From: Aplidium turbinatum | Lineage: Eukaryota > Chordata > Ascidiacea > Aplousobranchia > Polyclinidae | Assembly: GCA_918807975.1 (NCBI GenBank) | Contig: OU964919.1 | Coordinates: 40,183,824 to 40,247,823, forward strand | Direction: 5' to 3' | DNA length: 64,000 bases | In this document: positions 42,320 to 55,058 of the stretch, piece after piece | How the letters are laid out: the number at the start of each line of letters is the position of its first letter | Numbering within the stretch: the stretch's first letter is position 1 | The notes under the pieces: generated by a model | The model's input: only the letters and a program-made list of their open reading frames with translations | Told to the model about the DNA's origin: nothing | Databases searched by the model: none | Program-made: the position numbers and the translations under genes

Positions 42320-45300
42320 CCCTTTATCCTGTGACGTATTTTGGCTAGTTGACTTGCGGACGGGGGGGTCGGTTCGACACTATCACTTTGAGCTCGTGTA
42401 ACTCAAAAACTACGCAAGATAGATCAATCAAATTTTCACATGGTGTAGATAATTTATCTGACAACATAACATCGAAACTCTTTTGCAATTTGTTCAACAG
42501 CGCAACTTGAAAAATCAAATAATTTGATGGTTGGTCATATTTTTTTATTTGACTTCAGAAATTGCTTCGTAATTAACTTATAATTGAGTGTGACGGGTTA
42601 ATTCCATTGTGTAGATTTTAATCTCTTACGCGGAGACGTCGTCCACGCTTCAATGAAATCGTATTTGGCGTCCGACTCGTGTTTGCTTGTTGTTTTGCCG
42701 GAGGCATTGTAAAAAAAATTTGCTTTGTTTCAACATTTGCAGAGAATGAGACAAAATCACCACAAAAAAACTATTTCAAGTTCTTTTTGAGTCACATGTT
42801 TATAGTCTACACTTTTTCAAACGTACTGTCATTACTTGATATTGGAACTAAATCAAGCAAATTTTTTTTCTTATTCACACTGTCGAATTTGGTTATGCAT
42901 GATCAAGAAACACTTTGTATTTCACAGCACATCTTAGGAAGCTATTTATTCGTTTTTAACATTATTTCAACGTCTAAAGACGTTGAATCGATGTAAGAAG
43001 TGTCTGATTTGCTGTCGGGGCAGCGGTTGAATACAGAAAAGTAAGGTAGCCTAATGGTGTCACGTGGTATTTGAACAACAACCTATCCAAAGGTAGTGAC
43101 TTGCTTCGATAGGAGCTTGTTCCATTTTAGGCCATCATGCACTCCAAAAACAAAGAGCGTCTAAAACTCCTTACTGATAAACTATGTCACGATGCATTCC
43201 AAAGTGAAATGTTTCAATACTTACCAACAATGATCACTTTGAATGAAACAATTTTGCAAACAGTTGTGACAAAATGTAGTGATAATAATCGTTTAGTCAA
43301 ATCGTATTGGTAGGCTATAGAACAGGTCGTTTGCCAAATGGAACTCCCGTTCTGCGTGACAAACTCAAAGTCGTGGCATAACGATACGAAAAATAGAAAA
43401 AAATTATTTTTCAGGCCGAGTGCTATTGTCGTAAAAAAACAAAAAATCACTAAAGTGTTGACTTTTTCCTTGGGCAAAATTGAAGGTTATTAATATTTTA
43501 AAAATGCACGTTTGTGTCAATATGATTGAAGTGTTTTTTTTCATGTTGTTAACTAGATTTGCAAAATAACGTTTTCTACATTTTTTTTCTGATTTGTTGG
43601 ACATGCATTTTGTGTCAAGTTATTTATTACGCATTAGAAGATTTCTTTCTGTTCAAATTTTGAAATAGCATTTTAGATGCAGTTTGCGGTTGATGGCGTT
43701 ACTGCAAAAACCATCTTTTGTAATTGACACACATCCATAAACAAAAGACGCATAAACTACTGCTGGCTGATAGACCACGTCACAATACATCATAATGATG
43801 TTTTTCCGAACCGAAGACCCAGAAAACTAATTTTGTCGTATATTAGATTAGACGTCTGCAGACGTTGAACCAATGACAAAAAGTGATTTTCTGATTTGAA
43901 ACAAAGTGATTGCTGTTTCCAATGTGCAAACATTTTGATAAAAGTAATCAAGTTTTGGCCACAGCATTTTGGTCCATTTAGGCTACTATGGTCAATCAAC
44001 TCACGTTGCAAATAACTTGTTTTGTGTAAAGTCTTGCTTGTGAAAAAATCGAAGTAAAAACGCAAAAATGAAGTAAGCTATATTTACAAAGTATTATATT
44101 CTTGAATGAACCATAGTTTTAAAAAAATAGTTTGAACAGGTTTCATGTGATAGAAACTATAATTGATATCATCGCGAAGGATCAAATAGCTGCAAAAATC
44201 ACTTCAAGCAATTCTTTGGGGTGATTTTCATTATGCAAACCAAGGTGAACCTCAATATACATATTTTTATGCCAAACGATAAAAATCGTTCTTTCTTTTT
44301 TTCAAGGACAAGGAAAACGATCCGTATAAAATATAATTCAATTCAACATATTTCCCTTCTTTTATCAGATATGCATTTTGTGTAACAATGCTTTAGAAAA
44401 ATTGCTGAGTATGGCATAGCGTTTGAGATGCAGTCAGAGAATACAACTCTATGGTTGATGGCGTTATTACAAAAGCCAATCTTTTGTCACGGAAATGTAT
44501 TCGAAAACAAAAAGGCACAAAAGCGCTGACTGATAGATTACGTTACGATACGTTACACAAACGAGGCATTGATTTCAGATTCTTTCAACCCAACAAACAA
44601 CTTTGCTCCAAATGACACAAACGTCTAAATTTATGGAGAAAAAGATGTAGGCCTACACCGTTTTGTGACAATAAGCTTTTGAAGACCAACATTTGAATGA
44701 AAAGTTTGAAATTATTGAGTTGGTCCTAATAGTGTTTCTGCTGAGATATATCAAAACTTTTCAATCCTCGTATAAAAGAATAATTTTTTAATCTCTCAAG
44801 CAACTGCAAAATTACCATTTAGGTAAAGATTCAGTGATGATACAATATGCACAATGCTTGTCAAAGCACAATAATTTAGCTGCGCGTGTTTTTCCACAAA
44901 AGCCAAGCAGTTTAGATAGTCTGTGTCAAGTTCTTTTCAATATCCACCAATCTCTCGTTTTCATAAAACATTTTCACAACATTCATGTGTATATAAGTGT
45001 ACAGGTACATGGAAAAGTTTATTGGTGGGTCAAGAACGCACTCCTTGCTTTCCGACAAGAAATCAAGAAACTTACCACATCAGTCTGTTTGTTTTATGAG
45101 ATAAACAGAGTTTTGGCAAGAACTTTCCTACTGGTTCTTGTTATAAGTTAGAAACAAAATGTATTCGCCATAGAAAACAACGTAAAATTATATTTTTTCA
45201 GTATAGCTTATCGGATGCTCTCTGATAATTTCAAAGCAACTCAGATGTAATTAAAAGATTAATCAAAGCAACTCAAAACTCGAGTTTGCAAACAAAAGGC

Positions 45301-45637
45301 GGACTCATTACGGTTGAATGCTTTACAACAAAGCCAACTCATGAGATATCTGCGTCGCAGTTCCACGCACGGCGGCGCTCATTAATCCTATTAATCCGTA
45401 TAATTTGAAAACAAAAGGGCTAGCTAGTAGCTAGCTAAAATATCAGAGTATGTTATGAAAATCATGCTATATCTCTAAAACTATAGACAATAGCAACGTC
45501 ATTTAAAGCGGAATAAATACTTGAATAATTTTTAGGAAAAGTCAAGAAATTTTAAAGCTGTGGATCGCGTAGTTCTTTAATGATATTGCTTTGAAAAGGA
45601 GCAAGTCCCCACCGACCCCCCCTCACAGGAAATAGGG
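42320..45637. mobile_element. piggyBac-like TTAA element with internal diverged repeats
   Basis: Flanked by TTAA (42316-42319 and 45638-45641). Ends CCCTTTATCCTGTGA and, inverted, CCCTATTTCCTGTGA, each followed inward by a G-run or C-run with GTCGG. No transposase is recognised. A unit of about 770 bases repeats: 43596-43800 matches 44366-44572 (ATGCATTTTGTGT, GTTGATGGCGTTA, CTGATAGA), with weaker relatives at 43055-43210 and 45300-45360. Non-autonomous. Confidence 0.72.
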
Positions 45638-45641
45638 TTAA

Positions 45642-46084
45642 AGGTAACTTTTCAACTGTCTTTCCAAACAAGTATTTAAATATGCTCTACGTAACATTTG
45701 CTAACTGTCTTTTGTAGCTCATTGTACCAGCTGCACTACAAAACTTTCTACAATTTAAAAAAGAACCACATGTTTAAAGCACTACAAACTACCGCCCTGG
45801 TAGTGTCATGAGAATAAGACAATCGCTGCGAGCCTTCATATCCCCTTCTCTAGATATTCCTGCTCGGGCCCTGGATAATGTTAGGAGCCCGTAACTTCTT
45901 CAAGGTGTCCGGAAAAACAAACAAACTACCGCGTATATTTAGATGTACAAGTGCGTTATTTTTAAAGCTGTTTAGAGGCCCAAAGATCTCATTGGTACCG
46001 GGCCCAAATTATCTTCTCACTGGCCTGGTCTGTAGCAAATGATGGTGTACATTTGCATAAATTGAAAGAAAACTTTAGAATAGT
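45642..46084. other. No gene; unclassified repeat fragment
   Basis: About 45785-46025 is shared with 19490-19640 and, inverted, with 41995-42090. Nothing else is seen. Confidence 0.45.
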
Positions 46085-47793
46085 TGTTCAACTGGCACAA
46101 CGTTGGCAACATTTCTAACCGATGTTTGCTCACAGAAACATATTTTTAAACAAAACCGCATAAAAAAGGTTTGTAGGCTATTGATATTTTTAAAAATGGA
46201 AATAAGTAATAAAAGCATTGGCTACTCTTCTGACCAACGCTGGTCTTAAATATTCATAGTATACTTGTACGGTATCAGAAAATAATAACAGCATTGATAG
46301 CCTATTATTAAAATTTAAAATTGTAGCAAAATGATGGCATAGCCTACATTTGCATAATTTGAAAGAAAACACCGAAATTGTTATGAATTGGCACAACGTT
46401 GGCAATGCTTCTGACCGATGTTAACCAATCACACAAGTGTGTTTTGAAGCAATGCCACATGAAAAGATGTTTGTGTTAGTATTTTTCAAGTTGAAAACAA
46501 ATAAACTTAAGCCTGAAATAAAATCTTTGAAACCTTTTTGAACGCTTAATAAGATGTATTGAAATTGTTGGCGTATTGTTGGCAATGTTGGACGAAATTG
46601 CCGACCTTGTGCCCTCACATCCAGCATATAGCCAACGTTGCAATTGTTTATTTTGTGGAAACGTGTAGGCTAATGGAAACTTTAAACTGTTTCGGTATCA
46701 AGTATGTTATCGCGTTCGCGTTTTGTTGCTCCTACCTTTTTCTAGACCTCTGCTCAGTTTGGCATAAACAAACTGAAATGAAAGTACTTTGTTGGCAAAG
46801 CATTGGCTACTCTTCTGACCAACGCTGGTCTTAAATATTCATAATATACTTGTACGGTATCAGAAAATAATAACAGCATTGATAGCATATTATTAAAATT
46901 GTAGCAAAATGATGGCATACATTTGCTTAATTTGAAAGAAAACACCAAAATTGTTTTGAATTGGCACAACGTTGGCAATGCTTCTGACCGAGGTTAGCCA
47001 ATCACACAATTGTGTTTTGAAGCAATACCACATGAAAAGAGGTTTGTGTTAGTATTTTTCAGGTTTGAAACAAATAAACCTGAAATAAAATCTTTGAGAC
47101 CTTTTTTAACGCTTAATAAAAAGTATTGAAATTGTTGGCAATGTTGGACGAAATTGCCGACCTTGTGCCCTCACATCCAGCATATAGCCAACGTTGCAAT
47201 TGTTTATTTTGTGGAAACGTGTAGGCTAATGGAAACTTTAAACTGTTTCGGTATCAAGCACGTTATCGCGTTCGCGTTTTGTTACTCCTACCTTTTTCTA
47301 GACCTCTGCTCAGTTTGGCATAAACAAACTGAAATGAAAGTACTTTGTTGGCAAAGCATTGGCTACTCTTCTGACCAACGCTGGTCTTAAATATACTTGT
47401 ACGGTATCAGAAAATAATAACAGCATTGATAGCCTATTATTAAAATTTTAAATTGTAGCAAAATGATGGCATACATTTGCATAATTTGAAAGAAAACACC
47501 GAAATTGTTATGAATTGGCACAACGTTGGCAATGCTTCTGACCGATGTTAACCAAGCACACAACTGTGTTTAGAAGCAATACCACATGAAAAGAGGTTTG
47601 TGTTAGTATTTTTCAAGTTTAAAACAAATAAACCTGAAATAAAATCTTTGAGACCTTTTTCAACGCTTAATAAGATGTATTGAAATTGTTGGCGTATTGT
47701 TGGCAATGTTGGTTAAATGTTGGACGAAATTGCCGACCTTGTGCCAACATACCCAGCATATAGCCGATGCTGGCCCAGCAATCAATGTTTGCT
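46085..47793. repeat. Tandem array of about 560-590-base units rich in GTTGGC words
   Basis: Three units are anchored by GGCTACTCTTCTGACCAACG at about 46219, 46805 and 47360. Each also holds GGCACAACGTTGGCAATGC and GCATATAGCCAACGTTGC. The right edge GCCCAGCAATCAATGTTTGC is the inverse of the left edge of the satellite at 38994. Identical frames of 78-91 codons in the units are a repeat effect. Confidence 0.85.
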
Positions 47794-47859
47794 GGGAATC
47801 TTTAGGAAAATACTGCTGTTAAATTTTTAGCTTAAATTTAGCCTATGGTTTTTAGGTTT

Positions 47860-48053
47860 ATTTGTGGCATATTCAACGCGGAGATCACAAAATGTGAAGA
47901 TGGAAGATGGAATGGAAGATGGAAGAGATTTCTGAGATGGAATGGAAGATGGAATGGAAGATTTCTAAGATGGAATGGAGATGGAATGGAAGAAAATCTC
48001 AGGATGAAAGATGGAAAAAACGTCTTCCATTCCATTCCATCCCATTCCCTGGT
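47860..48053. repeat. GGATGGAA-rich fold-back repeat
   Basis: Many AAGATGGAATGGAAGATGG units followed by the inverse CCATTCCATTCCATCCCATT and the end CCCTG. Related to the copy at 19355, with which it also shares flanking TAAATTTAGCCTATAG. Confidence 0.75.
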
Positions 48054-48218
48054 TCTAAGTATTTTTCGATCATTGTAGAATGTAGATGCAACTGAAGAAT
48101 GAAGATGTTTCTCATCGAGAACAAACCATTCTCGTATTAAGGTAGGCTATGTTAAACTACTTCAAGACGTAAAATCCGATGCTGTCACTGATTTTTGTAT
48201 CACTGAACTGTTTCTATT

Positions 48219-51200
48219 TATTTAATATGTCTACACTCGGTGGCGACAGGGACTCGACCGCCGTCGACTCGACTGAGTTTAAATCTGATGATGTTCTTTG
48301 CGGTCGGGCAGGCCATTCTGGGAAGGGACCCAGTAATGATGAGGCTAAGTCAGTCCGAGAGGCCCGGCATCTTAGAAGGGATATTTTGACTCAAATTGGG
48401 AAACTTTCTGTAGCCCTAGGTTCTTTGAATGATAAGCAGGAACTGTTAATTTTTCGATCTAAGTCATCTACTTTAGAAAAAGAATTACGGCAGTTCCATG
48501 CACTTTTGAGTAAAATTTTTAACTCTGCAATTTTGGCAGAATTTTGTGATAGGGTTGATTCCGAATTTAACTCGTTAAAAAATAACTTCGAACAAAAAGT
48601 AAGTGAGTACTCCGGTATGTTGGACGCTGAAATACACCCTGAGGATAGCGCCTCAAATGTAAGCACTAAGATGTCTAGGAGCTCTTCACGGATAGTTGCA
48701 CAAATTAACCTGCAGCTAAGACGAGAGGAGCTCCAGATACAAGCCGAGGCCGAAGCGAAAGCTGCTGAGGCCGCCGCTAGAGCTGAGGCCATACGAGTTG
48801 AGGCCGCCGCGAGAGCCGAAGCGAAAGCTGCTGAGTTCGCACTCAAAGACGCACAGTTGAGGGCTAAACAACGTAAAGAGGTAGCTTTGGCTGAATATCG
48901 ATCAGATGTGGGCTCCCGGCGTAGCTCCAAGAAGGGCTCTTCTAGCCATTCCAGAAGTGAACATCAATCGCAATTTAATTTACATAGTCTTTTCCAGACG
49001 CCTGTTCAATCCGTGGGTGGACCAGTGCAATCCACACGTTTTCCAGCTGTTTCAGGAGGCCTCGGGGTCGCGGCTATAGGGGTCTTTCGAAGGCTCTAGA
49101 GCCAAGGCCAGCGAATTATAACCGAACTCCTCCCCCAGAGCGTACAGGTCACGTGGCCGCCATCAGCAGTAATGCTTTGCCCCCTTCACAGTTTTCTGCG
49201 CCGCTAGTTTTTGATCGCCCAGCTACACGTAATTTGGGTGGTTGTGAGAGGCGTATCGCGTCTCCTGATTTTAACTTGTGTAAGGAGCGTGATCGGGCTG
49301 TGCATGTGACTGAGCCCCCTCATCCCCTTAAGGGATATAGCTTGTCTTCTCCGGCTAAATCGAGTTCTCAACAACAGAAATGCTTTTTTGAATACCAAAA
49401 TAGTAGGACGCCTTGATTGGGTACGATGGTAATAATATGCCATTTGTCTTCTTTAAAAATCGTGTTACGGCCTTGATGGCAGCTTCGCCTTTTAAGGGGA
49501 CTCGTTTGACTTTGTTACAAGCAGCTTGTGTTAAAACAGCTGCGCAAACGATTGCTAATTTGGTTTCCGACACTCCTGGCTTGTCAGAAGAAGACAGGAT
49601 AGAAATGTCGTTAGCTCGCTTGTCTCAACGTTTTGGAGTTCGTGGAGGTCTTTTTGGCGAACAAGAAATTAGGAAGTACCGCTATGGTAGCAAATTAACT
49701 TCGATCTCTTCCAGTGATTTGAAAGAGTTTAAAGATGAATTGTCGCAGTGCCTGCTTTACGCGCAAGCTTATGGTCAGCGTGATAAATTGGAAGGACGTT
49801 TTGTTTTGGATTTGGCTAAGCGACTCCCGTTTGATGCTAAACAACGCTATCAAGACTTTTTAGGTGATCGATATGGTAGCACTAATGAGCCTACTTTTCA
49901 GAGTTTGTTTGATTTTGTAGTACGGGAGGAAACGCGCAAGTCGACTGATTTTGCTATTATGCCAATGGGCGATTCTGGTAAGTCGCAGCAATTTAAAAAG
50001 TTTGGCAAAAGAAAATTGCCTTCATGTCCGGTTAGGCAGGCGTCGGTGAAACCCCATGATAATGTGATGTCAGGGAGTTCGCAGTACTCGACTGCTGTTG
50101 GCGCACCGCGCGGTGGTGAAGCTGGATGTAGAAACCTACCGGCATGCATTTATTGTTCGTCACGTGGTCAAGTCGAATATCATTTTTTGTCTAATTGTGA
50201 AGAATTTTTGCGCTTGACACCTAAAGATCGGAGAGATGTTATTGTGAAAGCTGGCAAATGCTTGAATTGTTTGCGCCAGCATATGGTTAGGGACTGTAAT
50301 CATGCAAGCAACTGCCATAAGTGTGGGCCTAACAACGATAGGAAACACTTTTTTCTTCTGCATGATTTTTATGTAACGTCACGTAATTCTCTGGATTCGG
50401 TTGGCAAAGATGATGCTTGTGCCAGAGCTCCTGTGCGTAATGTTAAGATTGGAAATGTTAAAGCAGCCTTTAACCGCATTACTGCTGCTCGTGTTTTGCA
50501 TCCAATGAAGGGTAAATCCAAGTTGGTGTATTGTCAGCATGATCCTGGTTCGCAGTTGACGTTTGTTTCGAGTGATTTGGTGTGCGAACTTGGCCTTAAA
50601 CCGTACGATAAAGCGTCATTAAAAATGGATACCCTGGTTGGTCAGAAAGCTACTTGTGCTGACCTTGTTAAACTCAACATCAAGTCGTTAGAGACGGATG
50701 GATTGATTTGTGATGTAACCTCGGTGGTTAACCCAGCTTGGGCTGACGATGCTAAAACTTTACCACATAAGCAGGATTCAAGTGGTTTCCGTCATTTTCA
50801 TGACGTGAATATGTTTCATTTGAATGATTGCAGTACTGTAGATGTACTGATTGGCAACGACAACGCTTATTTGATGTGTACTAAAGAAGAGCGTGTTGGT
50901 GAAAATCGTAGTGAACCACATGCTTTACTCACTCCTCTCGGTTGGATGGCTTGTGGTGGTAAGCCACCCTTAGATGAAAACGTTGCTAACATGTACACAG
51001 TGCAGACGTCTTCAAGTCGGATGTCATCTCTGGCTTTCAGCGTAAATTGAGTCTCGTGATATGGAAATAGCAGACCTGAATAAAGTCATTCAGGATTTGA
51101 CGTTTGTGAATTGTCCCGCAATGACATTATGGCTAGAGAACTTGTTGAACCGAATATTGAGTTGAAAGATGGTCGATTTGAGATATCTGTACCGTTGAAG

Positions 51201-53003
51201 GAAGATATTGATCTACCTAACAATTTTGTGTTGGCGTCAGATGAAGCTGCTACTTTAAGAAAGAAGGCTTTAAAACAACCTGAACTTTGTGATTTTCTTA
51301 CCGACACGAATGAAAGATCTTAAATCCAATGGTTATATTGAGCGTGCTGGTAAAGCAGAAAATGTAAAGGGATTTGAGTGGTATTTACCATACTTTGTGA
51401 TGTCACAATTAAAAAAGCGCATTATTTACGATGGCAAGTCTGAATTCCGAGGAACTTGTGTAAATGATGTAGGCTAATGTTTTCGGGTCCTGACTTGTTA
51501 AACCCTCTGCCAGATGTCTTGGCTAGATTTCTACTTAGTAGATTTGGTTTCGTGGCCGATATGACTAAGTACTTTTTCACATTTTGGACACTTCAACACG
51601 CAAGCCCAATTTTATTTAACTGCTTAGTGCTTACGTACACGAGCAGTGCCGTTCGGATCGTGAATGAACGCTCTTTGGTACCTTTGAGTAACGACCCTAG
51701 AGATTTTACTGTCATCACCCCTGCCTCACTGTTGACCCCATACTTGGACCCATTTTTTGCTGTTGGACAACCATATGATCGTGACCAACTAAGAAGGGAT
51801 TATCGGTTCAATTTGTCCCTTTCTCAGCAGTTTTGGAGTAAATGGATTGATTTTTACTTGCCAGGGCTTCAGGGCCGGAAAAGATGGTAAAAGTGGCCGA
51901 AAATTTGGAGCCTGGTCAACTTGTAGTGGTGGGTTCTCTCCAAGACATTGGTAAACGTGGGAAGTATCAACTTGGAAGGGTGCATGAGGTGGTCCCACAA
52001 TTAGGAAAGAGAAGCCTGTAGTTCGGAGAGCTAAAGTTGCCGTTTGCAACTATGATGAGAGTACGGGGAAAGTGAAAGTAGACTACGTGTTGAGGGACAT
52101 TTCGTGCCTCGCCCACGTAAAAAACACTTAAGTGTTAGGGTTTGAGCCTGGTTCTGTCTGCGGTGGTCGACCTTTGTCTGAGTCCAGAACAGTCGGTTAT
52201 TATCGCAACCATTGTATATAGCGTGTACCTATGGTACCAATTTCATGTATCGTCGTGTATTATTCTTATTGTTGTTCATTCTTTGCATGCCCTTTGTATT
52301 TGCGTATTAACTTAAACGTGAGTGATGCAAACAATTTGTGTATCGTGCATTTTTATTTATTGGCTCACGATTGTCCTTAAATTCTTTTTTAGTTATGCCA
52401 TGTTAGACTGTCATAACTAGGGTCCGCTATGTTCCGGACAATGGTTCACCAAATCGAACGTCACATAAAACCGTTGTCTAATGAACCTGACGTCTTACGT
52501 CATATGGACTATTGCTAGAAATAAGCAAAGATTGCATCACCTTTGTCACACCTGTAAAACATTACATAATCGTTAAATCTTGAATCACGAGATATGGTGC
52601 ACTGTAAGCCAAATTTAACAGGTGCTTGAATAGCATCATAATGCTTGTCATTATTACATCACAGAAAATGGTTACGTGCGTTTGAAATATTGTAATCTAT
52701 TCTCGTAATTTGTAAAATTGTTGCTTGAAAAGTTGGTTGCATATTAAAACGGTTTTGCTTGTGCTTGCCAACTAGACGAAATTTCCGTCTTTAACTACGT
52801 AATTTGTATTGTAATGACAAGTTTTAGTGGGTACGGTGTTTCCCCCAACTTCGACAGCCTTGAGGCTATTTTACAGAAATACAACTCTTGAATAGACGTT
52901 TTCAGAAGAGTGCTTCTTTCGGTCATTGCATACAGACGAACGGATCCGGGAATTTTATGTTACAATTTTCCCACGAAGAGATTGTGGTTTACCGCTGTGA
53001 CCA
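48219..53003 (+). mobile_element. BEL/Pao LTR retrotransposon copy B, broken
   Basis: Same family as copy A at 1-1657. Parts in order: gag N-terminus with an alanine/glutamate-rich coiled coil (from 48227), a further gag region, CCHC-type zinc knuckles at about 50150-50330 (KCLNCLRQHMVRDCNH), a retropepsin-like aspartic protease (HDPGSQLTFVSS, about 50540), short recognisable parts of pol including the terminal region typical of BEL/Pao integrases (about 51840-52060), and the 3' LTR. No 5' LTR was found next to it. The element is broken, with several breaks, and most of pol is not recognisable. It is old, judging from LTR divergence to copy A. Confidence 0.88.
52430..53003 (+). repeat. 3' LTR of BEL/Pao copy B
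   Basis: Begins TGTTCCGGACAATGG and ends CGCTGTGACCA. It aligns along its length with the LTR at 1114-1657. Confidence 0.85.
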
Positions 53004-53085
53004 GTTTTATGGAAATATCATCATGTGTGTGATGTGCAATTGCGGGCGTGTGGAACAAATTTAAGCAAGTTGTATAACAATTATG

Positions 53086-53320
53086 CGATGGGATGGCGCA
53101 GCGGATAAGGCGTTGGCTTATCAATTATGCAAACCTGGTTCGACACCCGATTTCAGATGATTGAAAACGCTGCTCACCTCTACCCTGGCTGTAATAAATT
53201 GAGTGGGCGTTGTTGCTGAAGGAAAAACAGCCAAGAAAAAGGAACTGGCCACTCTACTTCCGTTAATGCGGAACATTTCGCGTAATGCCAATCTTACCTT
53301 CTCATTCTCCAAAGCTCAGT
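53086..53320 (+). mobile_element. tRNA-derived SINE, family B, copy 2
   Basis: Head with box A-like TGGCGCAGCGGATAAGGCG and box B-like GGTTCGACACCCG, then a body shared with 22560-22745. The head keeps a nearly complete tRNA-like 5' half. Confidence 0.8.
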
Positions 53321-53330
53321 AACTGAACAA

Positions 53331-53838
53331 CATTTTGGATGGGTAGCCTAGGTATTTTGAGTGAAAGCTACACAGCAAACTTGAGCTGTGAACTAGAACG
53401 CACCACCCCATGATCTTTACTCAAGAAATCATTGACAGCAAGTTTTTAAAACTTTTTTCCAAGTATTTTGCATAAACCGGTACCTCCAACGGTTGTGAGT
53501 TGAAAGTTTTGAAACCGTGGTTTTAGCACACAGAAATAGGCTACAGAAATTTGTAAACAATTGTTTACGCTCCACCGTGCCTCATGCCCGCTGGCTTATC
53601 TTGGCTAGTCGACTTTGTCATCTCTACATGTCAAAGCATAACCTCCAGGATAAATTTTTGAGGCACTTTACAAGTTAGTTGTTTTCATTGTAACTAATTA
53701 TGCACTACTGTGGTTTAACATAAAAAGAAAGCCGCATATTCAGCACGCTCCGTTTCATGTAGGCCTACTCCGCCAAGTTTAGCTGTTGCGTCTTCTTCCT
53801 TCTAGGCTACTAGGCCTACTCAGGAAGCTGTTTCTTAT
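53331..53838. other. No recognisable gene
   Basis: Nothing recognised except two TAGGCCTA palindromes just before the ORF at 53839. Confidence 0.4.
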
Positions 53839-54417
53839 GTGAAATCGTGGCATGCTCATAGCGAGAGTCTGCTTCTATCCATGGTATCCAGTGATGATCC
53901 TGCTCTGCGATCTTTTGCTGTGAACATGTTAGATAATATTCGCAAAGGCAGTAACTCTGGTGATGTTTCTGTCAGCACTTTTACCCTACCAAAATTAAAT
54001 TTTAATGCCAACTCACCGTGCTCTTTAATTGATTGGGACAATGCCAAGCTGACTGGGTCTATCCTTACTTCATACTTGACCGTGAATGAACTAACGGGTT
54101 TCATAAACACAAAGTTTGAATGCCCCCATTTTCTTTCCCATACTCAGGCTGTGGAGCGCCTCATTCGGAAAGTCACTAACGCCTGTGGAAGTGCTGCTGG
54201 CCATCAACGACGGGATGGTTTCCTTCGGGCGAGAATTGCTTCGCGTAGGGTCTTGCGAAAGCAGACACGAAATCTGACTTTCTTTCATTGGCTGCAGTAT
54301 AATGCTTTGATATTCACCACTGTTTCTTGTTCATTGTTTTTATTCTTCATTCGTTTGTGCACGTTTTACAAGCACATAAAAAGTTGGTTGGTTGATGTGC
54401 AAGCTACCATTGGTTGA
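53839..54417 (+). CDS. Conserved-looking protein fragment, family not named
   Basis: 192 codons. Residues about 45-150 look like real protein: LPKLNFNANSPCSLIDWDNA, then HTQAVERLIRKVTNAC, then RRDGFLRARIASRRVL. From memory this resembles the C-terminal part of an uncharacterised multicopy invertebrate protein that ends with a TQAVER...RDGFIRARI..SR pattern, often found among mobile DNA. I cannot name it or assign a function. The last 35 residues are hydrophobic and look like read-through beyond the conserved end. A CCTACTCAG just upstream could be a splice acceptor, so this may be a final exon. It may equally be a fragment of an unclassified transposon. Confidence 0.5.
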   Translation: MKSWHAHSESLLLSMVSSDDPALRSFAVNMLDNIRKGSNSGDVSVSTFTLPKLNFNANSPCSLIDWDNAKLTGSILTSYLTVNELTGFINTKFECPHFLSHTQAVERLIRKVTNACGSAAGHQRRDGFLRARIASRRVLRKQTRNLTFFHWLQYNALIFTTVSCSLFLFFIRLCTFYKHIKSWLVDVQATIG

Positions 54418-55058
54418 GTTGCAGTTAGAAGGTCTATATCTGTCAAAAAACATATGTAAATCAGCGAAAACAATCGAATATTAATGCAGTGCGTTGTGTG
54501 ATTATGTAATACATATTACTACAACAAAACCAACGTGTCATCTTACGCACAGTGCATTCCTACTCTTGCCCTAGAAGTGAAAAAAAGCTTTAATATCAGT
54601 TTTTGCTGACCAAGCAAAAATAGGGTTGCCAGGTGATTGTTTAATATCTTACCGTACAGCGCCAACCTTTACCTAAAAGGGAAACTAGCAGTCGAGTCAT
54701 ATGTAATTGTAGTTGTTCTTGTTAAAGTTGGAAATTTTTGCAATTTAAAAAAATAAACAAAGTTTTTTCTTCAAAAAATTTGTACCTGGCAACTCTGTGC
54801 TGGCAACAAATGCTAAGGACAAAATTGACTACATGTTTAAGGTTACTGAATATTTTGCATGAAATTTTACAGAACTACTCTACATAGCAATAGTCACCCT
54901 GTGTGACAATTCGATTTTTGATTTTTTTTTAATTTTTTGATTTTCACATCGCCATGATGTGCATCAAATCATTCAAGTCTTTGTTATTTGATGCTGTGAT
55001 CAATAACTTTGCATTGCAAAAGGTTTGGAATAGATTGAATGCTTTGTTGAGCTATGTT
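54418..55058. other. No gene; possible small hAT-like MITE
   Basis: AGGGTTGCCAGGTG at 54622 and its inverse CACCTGGCAACTCTG-like sequence at 54784-54797 bound about 175 bases. No target duplication is evident. Confidence 0.4.

Noticed and set aside
42320-45637. Host gene in this interval
   Set aside because: Several frames of 60-105 codons exist, but none shows splice structure or protein-like composition; TTAA flanks and inverted ends mark a transposon.
46559-47390. Two near-identical frames of 91 and 78 codons
   Set aside because: They lie at the same place in successive tandem repeat units, and repetition explains their similarity.
48391-48930. Minus-strand frame of 179 codons
   Set aside because: Antisense shadow of the BEL/Pao gag coiled-coil region.
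53086-53150. Functional tRNA gene (Arg/Leu type)
   Set aside because: Attached to a SINE body that recurs at 22500, and the anticodon arm is not well formed.
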